Part shown: positions 27,723-37,479 of the stretch, piece by piece
Layout of the letters: each line of letters begins with the position of its first letter
Position numbering within the stretch: the first letter of the stretch is position 1
Assembly (NCBI RefSeq): GCF_021284745.1
Contig: NZ_CP089925.1
Coordinates: 3,037,001 to 3,101,000, forward strand
DNA length: 64,000 nt
DNA from: Lysobacter sp. KIS68-7
GTDB taxonomy: Bacteria > Pseudomonadota > Gammaproteobacteria > Xanthomonadales > Xanthomonadaceae
Direction: 5' to 3'
The notes under the pieces: model-generated
Told to the model about the DNA's origin: nothing
The model's database searches: none
The model's input: the letters and a program-made list of their open reading frames with translations, nothing else
Translations under genes and position numbers: made by a program

Positions 27723-28673
27723 ATGGGCGCGGGCCACGCACACCACGACCACCGCGCCCACAAAAGCGGCGCCCAAAAGAGCGGCGACCACCACCACGGC
27801 GATGCGGGCGTTCGCGCCTTCGCGTGGGTCACGCTGCTCAACCTCGCCTACACCGCGTTGGAAGCGGGCTACGGTTTCGCGACCAACTCGCTCGCGCTGT
27901 TGTCCGATGCGCTGCACAACCTCGGCGACGTCCTCGGGCTCGCGCTTGCGTGGGGCGCGGCGGTCATCGCGCGGCGCGCACCGACCGAACGCCACACCTA
28001 CGGATGGCGGCGCGCGACGCTGCTTTCGCCGCTCGCCAACGCCATCGTGCTCGCGGGTTTCTCCGGTGCGCTGGCCTGGGAAGCGGTGCGTCGCTTCACC
28101 TCGCCGCCGGATGTCCCCGGCATTCCGATCATGGTCGTGGCGGGCATCGGCATCTTCGTGAACCTCGGCGCCGCCTGGTTCATGCATGGCGGGCACGAGG
28201 ATCTCAATCGTCGCGGCGCGTTCCTGCACCTGATGGCCGATGCCGCGGTGTCGCTCGCCGCGGTGCTCGCCGGCGCGGGCATGCTCGCCTTCGGTTGGCG
28301 CTGGCTCGATCCGCTCACCGCGCTGCTCGTCGGCGTGGTCGTGGCCGTGAGCGCGTTCGGCCTGCTGCGCGACAGCTTCAACGCGGCGATGGACGCCGTG
28401 CCGCGGAACATCGACCAGGGCGACGTGCACGCATTCCTCGCCTCCTGCCCGGGCGTCACCGCGGTGCACCACGTGCACATCTGGTCCCTCGGCGCGGGCG
28501 AGATCGCGATGACCGCGCACCTCGTGCGTCCCGACGCGACCGACCACGACATGTTCATCGACGCGCTGACCGAAGACCTCAACGAGCGTTTCGGCATCAA
28601 CCACCCGACGCTCCAGATCGAGCACGGGACGGCCTGCGAGCACGACGTGCATGACAGGGCCCCGCATCACTGA
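27723..28673 (+). CDS. Cation diffusion facilitator (Zn/Co efflux) transporter
   Basis: A 316-residue CDF transporter with six membrane helices (about 35-210). The His-rich N-terminus (HAHHDHRAHKSG and HHHG) is a metal-collecting tail. The metal-site motifs are SDALHNLGD in helix 2 and HLMADAAVSL in helix 5. The C-terminal cytoplasmic domain contains VHHVHIWSLGAGEIA and ends in a His-rich tail. It should export Zn2+ or similar ions against H+. It begins five bases after pyrH, and this insertion into the pyrH-frr region is unusual. A hairpin GCCCCGCA/TGCGGGGC overlaps its end, without a T run. Confidence 0.93.
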   Translation: MGAGHAHHDHRAHKSGAQKSGDHHHGDAGVRAFAWVTLLNLAYTALEAGYGFATNSLALLSDALHNLGDVLGLALAWGAAVIARRAPTERHTYGWRRATLLSPLANAIVLAGFSGALAWEAVRRFTSPPDVPGIPIMVVAGIGIFVNLGAAWFMHGGHEDLNRRGAFLHLMADAAVSLAAVLAGAGMLAFGWRWLDPLTALLVGVVVAVSAFGLLRDSFNAAMDAVPRNIDQGDVHAFLASCPGVTAVHHVHIWSLGAGEIAMTAHLVRPDATDHDMFIDALTEDLNERFGINHPTLQIEHGTACEHDVHDRAPHH

Positions 28674-28721
28674 CGGTGCGGGGCGACCCCAGCCGTGAGG
28701 CCCCCGGGGGCTCTCCCCCCT

Positions 28722-28727
28722 TATAAT
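28722..28727 (+). promoter_or_regulatory. frr -10 box TATAAT
   Basis: A consensus -10 box 33 bases before the frr ATG. The -35 position is G/C-rich and poor, so an activator or alternative factor may be needed. Confidence 0.55.
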
Positions 28728-28760
28728 CCCGCGCCTGATCGAAAGGACCCGGAGCCCGCG

Positions 28761-29318
28761 ATGCTCAGCGACATCAAGAAAGACGCCACCACCCGCATGC
28801 AGAAGAGCGTCGACGCGTTCAGGCAGGAGCTGACCAAGCTCCGCACCGGCCGCGCCACCACGGCGCTGGTCGACCACCTGAAGGTCAACTACTACGGGTC
28901 GGAGATGCCGCTGAGCCAGGTCGCGACGGTTGCCGTGGCCGATGCACGCACGCTGACGATCACGCCGTGGGAGAAGCCCATGGTGGCCGTGGTCGAGAAG
29001 GCGATCTTCGCCTCCGACCTGGGCCTGACGCCGAACACCGCCGGCACCGTCATCCGCATCAACCTGCCCCCGCTGACCGAAGAGCGCCGCAAGGAACTGT
29101 CCAAGCACGTGCACGCCGGCGGCGAAGACGCGAAGGTGGCCATCCGCAACATCCGCCGCGACGCCAACCACCACATCAAGGAACTGCTGAAGGACAAGCA
29201 GATCACCGAAGACGAAGAGCGCAGCAGCGAAGCCGACATCCAGAAGCTGACCGACAAGGCGATCAAGGACGTCGACGACGTGGTCAAGGCCAAGGAGCAG
29301 GAGCTGATGGCGGTCTGA
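28761..29318 (+). CDS. frr: Ribosome recycling factor
   Basis: A 185-residue RRF that, with EF-G, splits the post-termination ribosome. It shows the conserved LTKLRTGRATTALVDHLKV and YYGSEMPLSQVATV segments and the three-helix bundle in the C-terminal half (NIRRDANHHIKELLKDK). Length is exactly the family norm. GGAG precedes the ATG, and TATAAT upstream gives it its own promoter. It is followed 14 bases later by uppS, so it may head the envelope-precursor operon. Confidence 0.98.
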   Translation: MLSDIKKDATTRMQKSVDAFRQELTKLRTGRATTALVDHLKVNYYGSEMPLSQVATVAVADARTLTITPWEKPMVAVVEKAIFASDLGLTPNTAGTVIRINLPPLTEERRKELSKHVHAGGEDAKVAIRNIRRDANHHIKELLKDKQITEDEERSSEADIQKLTDKAIKDVDDVVKAKEQELMAV

Positions 29319-29332
29319 TCGCCACGCAGCAC

Positions 29333-30103
29333 ATGGCTTCCGACGCACCGCCAGCGCGGGTACCGCGCCACCTCGCCATCATCATGGACGGCAACGGCCG
29401 TTGGGCCGAACGCCGTCGGCGCCCGCGCGTCATCGGCCATCGCGCCGGGGCGCGCGCGGTCAACCAATGCATCGACTTCTGCATCGAGCACGGCATCGGT
29501 GCGCTCACGCTGTTCGCGTTCTCCAGCGAAAACTGGGGGCGGCCGGAAGAAGAAGTCGGCGCGCTGATGAAGCTGTTCCTCAACGCGCTCGCCAGCGAAG
29601 TGGAAGAACTGCATCGCCGCGGCGTGCGCGTGCGTTTCATCGGCGAACGCGAACGCTTCGGCGACGCGATCCGTGCGCGCATGGAGCACGCCGAAACGCT
29701 CACGCGCGGCAACGCGACGCTGCACCTGTCCATCGCCGCGAGCTACGGTGGCCGCTGGGACATCGTGAACGCCGCGCGCGGGCTCGCCGCCGACGTGGCC
29801 GCAGGCCGCATCCGCCCGGAGGACATCGACGAGCGCAGCCTCGGCATGCGCACCGCGCTCGCGGACCTGCCGCCGCCGGACCTGTTCATCCGCACCGGAG
29901 GCGACCTGCGCATCAGCAACTTCCTGCTGTGGCAGCTCGCCTACACCGAGCTGTGGTTCACCGAAACATTGTGGCCGGACGTGGATGCCGCCACACTCCG
30001 CCAGGCCCTGGCCGACTACGCGATGCGCGAGCGGCGCTTCGGACTCACCGGGGCCCAGGTATCCACGCCCTCCTCCATGCCCCCTTCCGGGACCAACGAA
30101 TGA
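29333..30103 (+). CDS. uppS: Undecaprenyl diphosphate synthase
   Basis: A 256-residue cis-prenyltransferase that makes the C55 lipid carrier for peptidoglycan and O-antigen from FPP and IPP. The catalytic Asp19 is in [13 protein letters not shown], and [11 protein letters not shown] and [15 protein letters not shown] are present. The C-terminal 20 residues ([11 protein letters not shown]) form a short extra tail. It overlaps cdsA by ATGA. It uses FPP from IspA, encoded at 52 kb, and IPP made through Dxr next door. Confidence 0.97.
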   Translation: MASDAPPARVPRHLAIIMDGNGRWAERRRRPRVIGHRAGARAVNQCIDFCIEHGIGALTLFAFSSENWGRPEEEVGALMKLFLNALASEVEELHRRGVRVRFIGERERFGDAIRARMEHAETLTRGNATLHLSIAASYGGRWDIVNAARGLAADVAAGRIRPEDIDERSLGMRTALADLPPPDLFIRTGGDLRISNFLLWQLAYTELWFTETLWPDVDAATLRQALADYAMRERRFGLTGAQVSTPSSMPPSGTNE

Positions 30104-30936
30104 CCCGCACGCGACTTCTGGCCGCGCTGTTCATGACCCCGCTCGCCATCGCGGCCGTGTTGCTGCTCGGTACGCCCTGGCTGGTCGCGCTGACGGCGGT
30201 GCTCTTCCTGATCGGCCTGTGGGAATGGTTCCGTCTCGCGGAGATCGACGACACCCTGCACCGCAGCGTCCTGCTCGTGGCCAACCTCGCCATGATGGTC
30301 GCCATCGTCTGGGCCTCGCGCTCGAGCACGGGTTTCAGCTTCGTGCTGTTCCAGCTCGCCAGCGTGGTCGGCGTTGCGTGGTGGTTGCTCGCGATGCTGT
30401 GGCTGAAGAACTACGAGTTCGCGTCCGACCACGACACGAACGCACGCATGTTCAAGCTCGCCGCCGGCACGCTCGCCGTGGTGCCGGCCTGGTGCGCGCT
30501 CGCGCTCATCCATGGCAGCCAGCCCAACGGCCATCGCTGGCTGCTGCTGGCGCTGGTGGTGATCTGGGCCGCCGACAGCGGCGCGTATTTCGCCGGCCGC
30601 CACTTCGGCAAGCACAAGCTCAGCCCGCGCATCAGTCCCAACAAGACCATCGAAGGCCTCGTCGGCGGCATGGTCGCTTCGATCATCGTCGCGCTCGTCG
30701 GCGCACCGCTGGCCGGCGCCTCCATGGCACAGCTGCCCGCGGTGGTGCTGGTGGTGGTGGTGACGGTCGGGTTCTCGGTCGTCGGCGACCTGTTCGAAAG
30801 CCTGCTCAAGCGGCACGTCGGCGCGAAGGATTCGGGCGACCTCATCCCCGGCCACGGCGGTATCCTCGACCGCATCGACAGCGTGCTCGCCGCGCTGCCG
30901 GTCTTCGCACTCGGCAAGGGCCTTTTCGGCTTCTGA
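30100..30936 (+). CDS. cdsA: Phosphatidate cytidylyltransferase (CDP-diglyceride synthase)
   Basis: A 278-residue integral membrane enzyme that forms CDP-diacylglycerol from phosphatidate and CTP, the branch point of phospholipid synthesis. It has about eight hydrophobic helices and the signature [20 protein letters not shown], ending in [14 protein letters not shown] near the C-terminus. It overlaps uppS by ATGA and is followed by dxr after two bases, within one operon. Confidence 0.96.
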   Translation: MTRTRLLAALFMTPLAIAAVLLLGTPWLVALTAVLFLIGLWEWFRLAEIDDTLHRSVLLVANLAMMVAIVWASRSSTGFSFVLFQLASVVGVAWWLLAMLWLKNYEFASDHDTNARMFKLAAGTLAVVPAWCALALIHGSQPNGHRWLLLALVVIWAADSGAYFAGRHFGKHKLSPRISPNKTIEGLVGGMVASIIVALVGAPLAGASMAQLPAVVLVVVVTVGFSVVGDLFESLLKRHVGAKDSGDLIPGHGGILDRIDSVLAALPVFALGKGLFGF

Positions 30937-30938
30937 CC

Positions 30939-32126
30939 ATGCAGCAGGTCGCAGTCCTCGGCGCCACCGGCTCGATCGGGACCAGTGCGCTCGACGTCAT
31001 TTCGCGCCATCCGCGACGATTGCGCGCAAGCGTGCTGTCCGCGGGCTCGCAGGTCGACGCGCTCATCGCGCTGTGCCGCACGCATCGCCCGGACCACGCG
31101 GTGATCGCCGATGCATCGCGCTTCGATGCGCTGCGCGACGGATTGCGGGACGCCGGGCTCAAGACGCAGGCGCACGCCGGCAGCGAAGCGCTCGATGCGC
31201 TCGTCGCAAGCGATGCCTGCACCACCGTCGTAGCCGCCATCGTGGGCGCCGCGGGCCTGCCCTCCACGCTCGCCGGCGCGCGCGCGGGCAAACGCCTGCT
31301 GCTCGCCAACAAGGAGTCGCTGGTGCTCGCCGGCGAACTGCTGATGCAGGCCGTGCACGCCGCGAACGCAACCATCGTGCCGATCGACAGCGAGCACAAC
31401 GCGATCTTCCAGTGCCTGCCCGATGCGCATGCGCGCGCTGGTCTGAAACGCATCGTGCTCACCGCGTCCGGCGGCCCGTTCCGCGGACGTACGCGCGACA
31501 CGCTCGCCGACGTCACGCCCGCGCAGGCCGTCGCGCATCCGAAGTGGTCGATGGGGCCGAAGATCTCGGTCGACTCGGCCACGCTGATGAACAAGGGCCT
31601 GGAGGTGATCGAGGCGCACCACCTCTTCGGCCTGCCTGCCGACCGCCTCGACGTGCTCGTGCATCCGCAAAGCCTGGTGCACTCGCTGGTCGAATTCGTC
31701 GACGGCAGCACGCTCGCCCAGCTCGGCCTGCCCGACATGCGCACCGCGCTGGCGGTGGGCCTGGGCTGGCCGGAGCGGATCGAATCGGGCGTGGCCGGGC
31801 TGGACCTGCTGCGCCACGGCCGCCTGGAGTTCGAAGCCCCCGACCTGGCGGCCTTCCCCTGCCTCGGTTTGGCCTATGCTGCGCTCCGCGCGGGCGGGAC
31901 GGCACCGGCCGTGCTGAACGCGGCGAATGAAGTGGCGGTTTCAGCGTTTCTTCAGGGCCGCATCGCTTTCCTTGGAATCCCCGCGCTGGTCGAGGAGACG
32001 CTCGCCGCGCTGGGTTCCAATAGCGCCGGCTCCCTGGAGCTGCTCGGCGAGGCGGACCGCGATGCGCGGCGCTTCGCCGAAGCGGCCATCGGCCGCATGG
32101 CAGGTCGCATCGAGGCAATGCAATGA
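30939..32126 (+). CDS. dxr: 1-deoxy-D-xylulose 5-phosphate reductoisomerase
   Basis: A 395-residue MEP-pathway enzyme that forms 2-C-methyl-D-erythritol 4-phosphate using NADPH. It has the Rossmann motif [30 protein letters not shown], the metal and substrate site [30 protein letters not shown] and [13 protein letters not shown]. Length is normal. The ATG at 30939 has no strong binding site, which points to coupling with cdsA, two bases upstream. It overlaps rseP by ATGA. Confidence 0.97.
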   Translation: MQQVAVLGATGSIGTSALDVISRHPRRLRASVLSAGSQVDALIALCRTHRPDHAVIADASRFDALRDGLRDAGLKTQAHAGSEALDALVASDACTTVVAAIVGAAGLPSTLAGARAGKRLLLANKESLVLAGELLMQAVHAANATIVPIDSEHNAIFQCLPDAHARAGLKRIVLTASGGPFRGRTRDTLADVTPAQAVAHPKWSMGPKISVDSATLMNKGLEVIEAHHLFGLPADRLDVLVHPQSLVHSLVEFVDGSTLAQLGLPDMRTALAVGLGWPERIESGVAGLDLLRHGRLEFEAPDLAAFPCLGLAYAALRAGGTAPAVLNAANEVAVSAFLQGRIAFLGIPALVEETLAALGSNSAGSLELLGEADRDARRFAEAAIGRMAGRIEAMQ

Positions 32127-33472
32127 GTGAGTTCTTCGGCTCGATCTGGTGGTGGATCGTCAGCATCGGCTTGCTGGTGACCTTCCACGAGTTCGGTCAC
32201 TACTGGGTCGCCAAGCGCTGCGGCGTCAAGGTGCTGCGGTTCTCCGTTGGCTTCGGCAAGCCGTTGTGGATGCGCAAGGACGCCGACGGCACCGAGTTCG
32301 CGGTCGCCGCGATCCCGCTCGGCGGCTACGTCAAGATGCTCGACGAGCGCGAGACGGACGTCGCGCCGGCCGAACGCCACCGCGCCTTCAACCAGCAATC
32401 GGTGTATCGCCGCATCGCGATCGCCGCGGCCGGGCCCGTCGCCAACTTCCTGCTGTGCATCGTGCTGCTGTGGGCGATGTTCGTCGTCGGCCGCCAGGAT
32501 TACGCGCCGGTGGTCGGGCGCGCGCAGGGCATCGCCGAACAGGCGGGCCTGCACCCGGGCGACGAAGTGCGCAAGGTCGGCGACCGCGAAACGCCCACGT
32601 GGGGCGAAGTGCAGTTCGCGCTCGCGACCGCCGCGATCGATCGCACGCGCGTGCAGCTGCAGGTCCGCACGCCCGAGGGCAGCGATCGCGTGCGCACCCT
32701 CGACCTGGGCGAGCTGCCCAAGGACTTCGACGAACTCGATGCCCCGCATGCGATCGGCCTGACCCCGCGCTTCCGCCTCGTGCCGCCCGTGGTCGGCGAC
32801 GTCAAGGAAAACACGCCCGCCTATGGCGTGCTCGCCGAAGGCGATCGCATCACCGCGGTCGACGGCGAGCCGGTCTACAGCTACGAGGACATCGGGCCCA
32901 AGGTGCAGGCGCTCGCCGCGCGCGGCGGCCCGGGCATGGTGGAAGTCGAACGCGATGGCCAGCGCCTCGCGCTCGAGATCACGCCCACGCGTTCGCGCGA
33001 ACCCGATGGCACCGAAAAGGCGATCCTCGGCATCACCTCCGGCGAAGTGAAGCAACCGCCCTTCGACGCGGTGCGCCGGTACGGCCCGATCGAGGCGATC
33101 CCCATGGCGATCACCGAAACCGGCCAGCTCGCGAAGGACACGGTGGGCATGATCGGCCGGATGTTCAGCGGCAGCGTGTCGCTGAAGTACGTGTCGGGCC
33201 CGATCACCACGGCCCGCACCGCGAATGCCACGGCGCAACTCGGTGCAGCCTGGTTCCTGAACTTTCTGGCCCTGTTGTCGCTCTCACTCGCGATCCTCAA
33301 CCTGTTGCCCATCCCGCTCTTGGACGGGGGACACCTGCTGTATTACCTTATCGAGTTGGTCAAGGGCAGCCCATTGAGCGAGCGAGCAATGGCTGCCGGA
33401 CAATACGTGGGCCTGGCGCTGCTGGCCGGATTGATGGGACTGGCGTTGTTCAACGACGTTTTCCATTGGTAA
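32123..33472 (+). CDS. rseP: RIP-type zinc metalloprotease (site-2 protease)
   Basis: A 449-residue S2P-family protease of the inner membrane. Catalytic HEFGH at residues 22-26, the second zinc motif LLDGGHL near the C-terminus, and two PDZ domains in the middle (about 115-190 and 205-300) match RseP. It cleaves the anti-sigma factor RseA in the envelope-stress cascade and clears signal-peptide remnants. It overlaps dxr by ATGA; the following bamA makes the pair an envelope-assembly and stress module. Confidence 0.95.
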   Translation: MSEFFGSIWWWIVSIGLLVTFHEFGHYWVAKRCGVKVLRFSVGFGKPLWMRKDADGTEFAVAAIPLGGYVKMLDERETDVAPAERHRAFNQQSVYRRIAIAAAGPVANFLLCIVLLWAMFVVGRQDYAPVVGRAQGIAEQAGLHPGDEVRKVGDRETPTWGEVQFALATAAIDRTRVQLQVRTPEGSDRVRTLDLGELPKDFDELDAPHAIGLTPRFRLVPPVVGDVKENTPAYGVLAEGDRITAVDGEPVYSYEDIGPKVQALAARGGPGMVEVERDGQRLALEITPTRSREPDGTEKAILGITSGEVKQPPFDAVRRYGPIEAIPMAITETGQLAKDTVGMIGRMFSGSVSLKYVSGPITTARTANATAQLGAAWFLNFLALLSLSLAILNLLPIPLLDGGHLLYYLIELVKGSPLSERAMAAGQYVGLALLAGLMGLALFNDVFHW

Positions 33473-33522
33473 CCCCACCAAAATGCTCTGAAAAGAGCGT
33501 GCCCCCTCTACCGGACGTGACG

Positions 33523-35994
33523 ATGACGCGACACCTGACCCGCCGCCTGCTCGCCCTTGCCCTCGCTTCGGCGATCGCCGCCCCCGCCGCGGCGCAGACG
33601 GCCAATCCCTTCGCGCTCACCCAGGACACCGCGCCGGCCGCGACCCCGACGGTCGAGCCCACCGCCTTCACCGTCAGCGACATCCGCATCGAAGGCCTGC
33701 AGCGCATCTCCGCCGGTACCGTCTTCACCTACCTGCCGGTCGAGCGTGGCGACACGCTGGATTCGGCCGCCGCGGCCGACGCCATCCGCGCGCTCTACAA
33801 GACCGGCTTCTTCGAGGACGTGCACCTGGATCGCCAGGGCGACATCCTCGTGATCACCGTCGTCGAGCGCCCGGCCATCAACAAGCTGACGCTGACCGGC
33901 AACAAGGACATCAAGACCGATGACCTGCTCAAGGGCCTGAAGGAAATCGGCCTGTCGGAAGGCGAAACCTTCGACCGCCTGAGCCTGGACCGCGTCACCC
34001 AGGAACTGAACCGCCAGTACAACAACCGCGGCAAGTACAACGTCCAGATCACGCCCACCGTGGCCAAGCTGGATCGCAACCGCGTGGACGTGACGATCAC
34101 GGTCAAGGAAGGCAAGGCCGCGCGCATCCAGCACATCAACCTGGTCGGCAACGAGGTGTATCCCGACGAGGTGATCACCGACCAGTGGGAATCGCGCGAG
34201 CACAACTGGCTCTCGTTCTACAAGCGCGACGACCAGTACTCGCGCGAGAAGCTCTCCGGCGACATGGAGAAGCTCACCAGCTGGTACCTGGATCGCGGCT
34301 ACGTCGACTTCAGCCTCGACTCCACGCAGGTGGCGATCAGCCCCGACAAGCGCGACATGTACATCACCGCCGGCCTCACCGAGGGCGAGATCTACAAGAT
34401 CTCCTCGGTGAAGATCACCGGCGACACGGTCCTGCCGAAGGCGGACGTGGAAAAGATGGTGCCGGTGAAGGAAGGCCAGATCTTCTCCCGCCGCCTGCTC
34501 GAGTTCACCTCCGACTCGATCACCTCCACGCTGGCCAACATCGGCTATGCGTTCGCGCAGGTGAACCCGCTGCCGGAAGTGCACCAGGAAAACAAGACCG
34601 TCGGCATCAACTTCCAGGTCATCCCGGGCAACCGCGTCAACGTCCGCCACATCATCTTCAAGGGCAACACGCGCACGGCCGACGAAGTGCTGCGCCGCGA
34701 AATGCGCCAGTTCGAAGGTGCGTGGTATTCGCAGTCGCTGATCGACCGTTCGAAGGTGCGCCTGCAGCGCCTGGGCTACTTCGAGACCGTCGAAGTCGAG
34801 AACGTGCCGGTGCCGGGCACCGACGACCAGGTGGACGTCGTGTTCACCGTGAAGGAAACGACCTCGGGCAGCTTCATGTTCGGCGTGGGCTACTCGCAGC
34901 TCAGCGGCGTCAACCTGTCCGTGCAGCTGTCGGAATCCAACTTCCTCGGCAGCGGCAACCGCGTGTCCATCGCGGCGCAGCAGAGCAGCTACCAGAAGCG
35001 CTACGACTTCTCCTTCACCAATCCGTACTTCACGGACGAAGGCATGTCGCTCGGCTACAACCTGTGGTGGCGCGAGTTCGACTACTCCGATTACGGCGTG
35101 GCGAACTATTCGACCAACAGCGGCGCGTTCCAGACCTTCCTGGGCCTGCCGATCACGGAATACGACTCGGTCTCGGCGCTCATCGGCATCGACACCAACG
35201 AAATCCTGCTCAGCGCCAGCACGCCGCGCAGCATCGTCGACTACCTCAAGGCGGTCGGCCAGCAGACCTTCCACGCGTGGCGCACGCAGCTGGGCTACAC
35301 CCGCGACACGCGCAACGACTACTTCATGCCCACGCGCGGCAGCTACCACCGCGCCAGCGTGGAAATCGCGATGCCGGGTTCCACCGCCGAATTCTGGAAG
35401 GCCGAGTACCAGTACTCGCGCCTGTTCCCGCTGGCGCAGTGGATGATCCTGTCCACCAGCGTCGACGTCGGTTACGGCGACAGCTACGGCAGCGTCACCT
35501 ACCGCGACCTGTGCACGAACATGTCCGTGCCCTGCTCGCGCGCGTCGGCCGACTACCTGCGCACGGTAAACGACAGCGGCCTGCCGTTCTTCGAGCGCTT
35601 CTACGCCGGCGGCATCATGTCCTCGGGCCGCGTCCGCGGCTTCGTCGACAACTCGCTGGGCCCGCGCGAATTCAACGGCTTCACGTACCAGCCGATGGGC
35701 GGCGCGTTCAAGACCGTGGGCACCGTGGAAGCGGTGTTCCCGAAGCTGTTCGACTCGCCGGCCGCGCGCATCTCGGCGTTCGTCGACTTCGGTAACGTGT
35801 TCGCCGACTACAACGCGTTCGATGCGGGCGAGCTGCGTGCCTCCGCCGGTGTCGCGCTGTTGTGGCGCTCGCCGATGGGACCGCTGTCGATCAGCTACGC
35901 GATCCCGATTCGCACCAAGGACGCCGATTTCGCCAACGGCTTCCCGGGCGACGAGACCGAGCGCCTGCAGTTCTCCTTCGGCGGATCGTTCTGA
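33523..35994 (+). CDS. bamA: Outer-membrane protein assembly factor BamA
   Basis: An 823-residue Omp85 protein. It has a signal peptide (1-25, ending AAPAAAQ), a short Pro/Thr-rich stretch and five POTRA domains (about 50-440), the first containing ISAGTVFTYLPVERG. The C-terminal barrel carries the conserved VRGF-type lid motif (SGRVRGFVDNSLGPRE) and ends in the Phe-terminal strand LQFSFGGSF. It inserts beta-barrel proteins into the outer membrane with the lipoproteins BamB-E. The start at 33523 lies after a weak GACG-type site. The next gene, lpxD, begins 10 bases after its stop; the skp chaperone gene seen here in E. coli is absent. Confidence 0.97.
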   Translation: MTRHLTRRLLALALASAIAAPAAAQTANPFALTQDTAPAATPTVEPTAFTVSDIRIEGLQRISAGTVFTYLPVERGDTLDSAAAADAIRALYKTGFFEDVHLDRQGDILVITVVERPAINKLTLTGNKDIKTDDLLKGLKEIGLSEGETFDRLSLDRVTQELNRQYNNRGKYNVQITPTVAKLDRNRVDVTITVKEGKAARIQHINLVGNEVYPDEVITDQWESREHNWLSFYKRDDQYSREKLSGDMEKLTSWYLDRGYVDFSLDSTQVAISPDKRDMYITAGLTEGEIYKISSVKITGDTVLPKADVEKMVPVKEGQIFSRRLLEFTSDSITSTLANIGYAFAQVNPLPEVHQENKTVGINFQVIPGNRVNVRHIIFKGNTRTADEVLRREMRQFEGAWYSQSLIDRSKVRLQRLGYFETVEVENVPVPGTDDQVDVVFTVKETTSGSFMFGVGYSQLSGVNLSVQLSESNFLGSGNRVSIAAQQSSYQKRYDFSFTNPYFTDEGMSLGYNLWWREFDYSDYGVANYSTNSGAFQTFLGLPITEYDSVSALIGIDTNEILLSASTPRSIVDYLKAVGQQTFHAWRTQLGYTRDTRNDYFMPTRGSYHRASVEIAMPGSTAEFWKAEYQYSRLFPLAQWMILSTSVDVGYGDSYGSVTYRDLCTNMSVPCSRASADYLRTVNDSGLPFFERFYAGGIMSSGRVRGFVDNSLGPREFNGFTYQPMGGAFKTVGTVEAVFPKLFDSPAARISAFVDFGNVFADYNAFDAGELRASAGVALLWRSPMGPLSISYAIPIRTKDADFANGFPGDETERLQFSFGGSF

Positions 35995-36004
35995 CGGCGG
36001 GCGC

Positions 36005-37021
36005 ATGAGCGCGCCTTCCTACAGCGCAGCCCAGCTCGCCGACCGGTTCGGCCTCGCGGTCGCCGGCGATCCGGCGACGTTGGTGCGTGGCGTGGCCACC
36101 CTGGCCAATGCCACGCCCGACACGCTGGGCTTCCTCGCCAATCCGCGCTATCGCGCGCAGCTGGCCGCGTCTCGCGCGGGCATCGTCGTCATGCGCGCGG
36201 AAGATGCGGAGGGTTACACCGGCACCGCGCTGCTCGCGCGCGATCCGTATTCGACCTTCGCGCGCATCGCCGCGCTGTTCGAGCCCGTCGCCGCGTTCGA
36301 AGCCGGCGTGCACCCCACCGCCGTCGTCGATCCGACGGCGATCGTGGATGCCGGCGCGCACATCGGGCCGCACGTGGTCGTCGGTGCGCGCAGCATCGTC
36401 GACGCAGGCGCCTCGCTCGGCCCCGGTTGCATCGTCGGCGAGGACTGCCATGTCGGCGCCGGCTGCCAGCTCATCGCACGCGTCACGCTCGTCACGCGCG
36501 TGCGCCTGGGCCAGCGCGTGCGCATCCATCCCGGTGCCGTGCTCGGCGCCGACGGCTTCGGCCTGGCGATGGACGCCGGCCGCTGGCTCAAGGTGCCGCA
36601 GCTCGGTGGCGTGGTGGTGGGCGACGACTGCGAGATCGGTGCGAACACCACCATCGACCGCGGCGCGCTGGAAGACACCGTGCTCGAGGAAGACGTGCGC
36701 CTGGACAACCAGATCCAGGTCGGCCACAACGTGGTGATCGGCGCGCACACGGCCATGGCCGGGTGCTCCGCGGTGGCCGGCAGCGCGCGCATCGGCCGCT
36801 ACTGCCTGGTCGGCGGCGGCGCGGGCATCCTCGGCCACCTGGAGGTCTGCGACCGCGTGGTGGTCACGGCCATGAGCCTGGTGACGCATTCGATCAAGGA
36901 GCCCGGCGAGTACTCGTCCGGCACGCCGATCATGGACAATCGCGCCTGGCGCAAGAGCGCCGCCCGATTCAAGCAACTCGATGCACTGGCCCGCCGCCTG
37001 GCGGGCACGGACAAGGATTAA
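36005..37021 (+). CDS. lpxD: UDP-3-O-acylglucosamine N-acyltransferase
   Basis: A 338-residue lipid A enzyme that adds the second hydroxyacyl chain from acyl-ACP. An N-terminal domain (about 1-100) binds uridine, and left-handed beta-helix hexapeptides follow (VGHNVVIGAHTAMAGCSAVA). The catalytic His is in that stretch. The C-terminal helix binds ACP. It lies in the compact lpxD-fabZ-lpxA-lpxB run, where gaps are four bases or overlaps are minimal. Confidence 0.97.
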   Translation: MSAPSYSAAQLADRFGLAVAGDPATLVRGVATLANATPDTLGFLANPRYRAQLAASRAGIVVMRAEDAEGYTGTALLARDPYSTFARIAALFEPVAAFEAGVHPTAVVDPTAIVDAGAHIGPHVVVGARSIVDAGASLGPGCIVGEDCHVGAGCQLIARVTLVTRVRLGQRVRIHPGAVLGADGFGLAMDAGRWLKVPQLGGVVVGDDCEIGANTTIDRGALEDTVLEEDVRLDNQIQVGHNVVIGAHTAMAGCSAVAGSARIGRYCLVGGGAGILGHLEVCDRVVVTAMSLVTHSIKEPGEYSSGTPIMDNRAWRKSAARFKQLDALARRLAGTDKD

Positions 37022-37025
37022 CAAG

Positions 37026-37475
37026 ATGGATGTGCAACTTCCCCTCGACGTGGTGGCGATCCAGCACCTGCTGCCGCACCGCTACCCCTTCCTGCTGGTC
37101 GATCGCGTGACCGAGTTCGAATCGAACAAGCGCATCGTCGGCATCAAGAACGTCACGATCAACGAGCCCTTCTTCCAGGGCCACTTCCCGGGCCACCCGG
37201 TGATGCCGGGGGTGCTGGTGATCGAAGCGCTGGCGCAGGCCGGCGGCATCCTGACGCAGCTTTCGCACCAGTCGGGCGCGGAGGGCAAGCTGTTCTACCT
37301 CGTGAAGATCGACAACGCGAAGTTCTCCAAGATGGTGGTGCCGGGCGACCAGCTCTCGCTGCAGGTCGAGCTCAAGCGCACGATCCGCAACATGGCGCTG
37401 TACTCGGGCATCGCGCGCGTGGATGGCGAACAGGTCGCCTGCGCCGACATCCTGTGCGCCGAGGTCAAGGCCTGA
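37026..37475 (+). CDS. fabZ: (3R)-hydroxyacyl-ACP dehydratase
   Basis: A 149-residue hotdog-fold dehydratase of type II fatty-acid synthesis. Catalytic His53 lies in [15 protein letters not shown] and Glu67 in [11 protein letters not shown]. It competes with LpxA and LpxD for hydroxyacyl-ACP, so its place between them is functional as well as conserved. The start at 37026 is chosen because the preceding frame is lpxD sequence. Confidence 0.97.
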   Translation: MDVQLPLDVVAIQHLLPHRYPFLLVDRVTEFESNKRIVGIKNVTINEPFFQGHFPGHPVMPGVLVIEALAQAGGILTQLSHQSGAEGKLFYLVKIDNAKFSKMVVPGDQLSLQVELKRTIRNMALYSGIARVDGEQVACADILCAEVKA

Positions 37476-37479
37476 CGCG

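Noticed and set aside
26999-28730. Possible CRISPR array or tandem repeat in the high-GC cluster
   Set aside because: Apparent repetitions are codon-usage patterns; no regular repeat-spacer units were found anywhere in the window.
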